Part shown: piece after piece, positions 32,702-33,251 of the stretch
Position numbering within the stretch: position 1 is the first letter of the stretch
Layout of the letters: the number at the start of each line of letters is the position of its first letter
Assembly (NCBI GenBank): GCA_903922175.1
Contig: CAIXSY010000281.1
Coordinates: 1 to 33,251 of the forward strand
From: an uncultured delta proteobacterium
GTDB taxonomy: Bacteria; Bdellovibrionota_C; UBA2361; CAIXSY01
DNA: 33,251 bases
Direction: 5' to 3'
The notes under the pieces: model-generated
Told to the model about the DNA's origin: nothing
The model's input: the letters and a program-made list of their open reading frames with translations, nothing else
The model's database searches: none
Program-made: the position numbers and the translations under genes

Positions 32702-32833
32702 CAATTCCGTAACTGCTCATTAAGTCCGGGGAAGGAATATCGTGCGCGTGCTCCTGGTCGTGGTCGTGGTCGATGTAACTAACCGATTCAGCACACTCTT
32801 CGACCGCGAGCATGACCACGCTCACGCTCACGA

Positions 32834-32983
32834 ATTATTAAGCCACCCGGGATTATTGAGCAGTTACTCAATTCCAACCTAAACAAGCAAGAATATTTAG
32901 CACGTTTGGGCGATAAAGGCTATTTAGTGGGTAATCCGCTAATCAACACAGATCCTGCTGAAGCCCCCACGTTTCAAGACTAA
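32834..32983 (+). pseudogene. 3' remnant of an unidentified gene
   Basis: Fifty plus-strand codons read as a natural C-terminus: IIKPPGIIEQLLNSNLNKQ, then YLARLGDKGYLVGNPLINTD and a TAA at 32981-32983. The frame opens only at 32816, after a TGA, and has no start codon, so the 5' part is missing. I cannot name the family with confidence. Confidence 0.4.
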
Positions 32984-33000
32984 ACTAATCTATAGCAGGT

Positions 33001-33251
33001 GCAAAAAGTCTTGTCGCGACTTGTCCCCCGTAGCATCGACCGCAGCCTGTCTCGCCATAGCTTCGGCCGCGAGGCCGAGCGAAGGCGGAAGGTCGAGCGA
33101 AGGGGGAAACTCCTGATCAGGCAGTAGACGCTAGCGGCCAAAACGTCAGCTAACTGAACGGCCTCTGCGCTGGGCTCCCTTCGACTCGGTCGCAGGCTCC
33201 CTCGCTCAGGGCTAATGTCCAGAATTGCCTGACACTCTCTGACCGACCCAA
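33001..33251. repeat. Cluster of dispersed repeats at the window end
   Basis: This begins with gcaaaaagtcttg (33001-33013), identical to part of the 6098-6122 arm, and includes cccttcgactc (33177-33187), complementary to 10565-10575. GC-rich stretches of gaggccgagcgaagg type (about 33070-33085) lie between. No coding sequence is evident. The gap 32702-32833 holds a His/Asp-codon-rich inverted stretch and no clear gene. Confidence 0.5.

Noticed and set aside
32616-32831. 71-codon minus-strand ORF with a His/Asp-rich stretch
   Set aside because: It overlaps the 5' end of the DUF2760 gene in another frame and lacks a good start.
1-33251. CRISPR array, rRNA or tRNA genes
   Set aside because: No regularly spaced direct repeats and no recognisable tRNA arm or rRNA motifs were found by reading; a covariance-model scan would settle tRNAs.

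Overview
The window looks like chromosomal DNA from a diderm (Gram-negative), probably respiring bacterium. The gene families fit a deltaproteobacterial-type or candidate-phylum lineage: an Aas-type acyltransferase/acyl-ACP synthetase, a plant/spirochaete-type phosphofructokinase, a DUF2760 plus double Hsp70-like cluster, a DUF2950 secreted protein, a c-type haem-binding domain protein and a eukaryotic-like Ser/Thr kinase. Base composition is moderate, somewhat AT-richer at the left end than in the metabolic genes. The taxonomic placement is inference from family memory only; no rRNA or tRNA gene was seen.

Layout. 1-6310 is an accessory block: four same-strand unknown genes (166-4132), two of them with J-domain-like segments carrying HPD motifs, then a membrane-anchored Ser/Thr kinase on the opposite strand and a truncated helix-turn-helix ORF. 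Related repeats in inverted orientation flank it (62-104 and 6265-6308). 6361-13039 is a housekeeping stretch: DEAD-box RNA helicase, DUF2950 protein, 6-phosphofructokinase, a repeat-filled gap, and an Aas-like fusion enzyme. 13046-20153 is a complete histidine operon on the minus strand (hisG, hisHF, hisA-IE, hisD, hisC, hisNB), in which all ten enzymatic activities are packed into six polypeptides by three fusions. 20154-24000 is a degenerating zone with a broken unknown gene, a VapBC toxin-antitoxin pair, a haem-binding protein and the C-terminal remnant of an endonuclease/exonuclease/phosphatase-family gene. 24019-27011 holds citrate synthase, divergent from an orphan GroES-like protein followed by a tyrosine recombinase. 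27098-32701 is a three-gene minus-strand cluster (DUF2760, Hsp70-like, Hsp70-like with a long C-terminal region). A 177-bp nested palindrome fills the gap between the two Hsp70-like genes. The last 550 bp holds a 3' gene remnant and dispersed repeats.

How parts work together. The his genes form one translationally coupled operon for PRPP to histidine. DUF2760 and the Hsp70-like genes are a recurrent but functionally uncharacterised cluster. The chaperone theme is unusually dense (two J-like proteins, two Hsp70-like proteins, a lone GroES-like protein), but a functional link between the left cluster and the right-hand Hsp70 genes, about 23 kb apart, is only a hypothesis. The best candidate for an undescribed system is the 166-4132 cluster.
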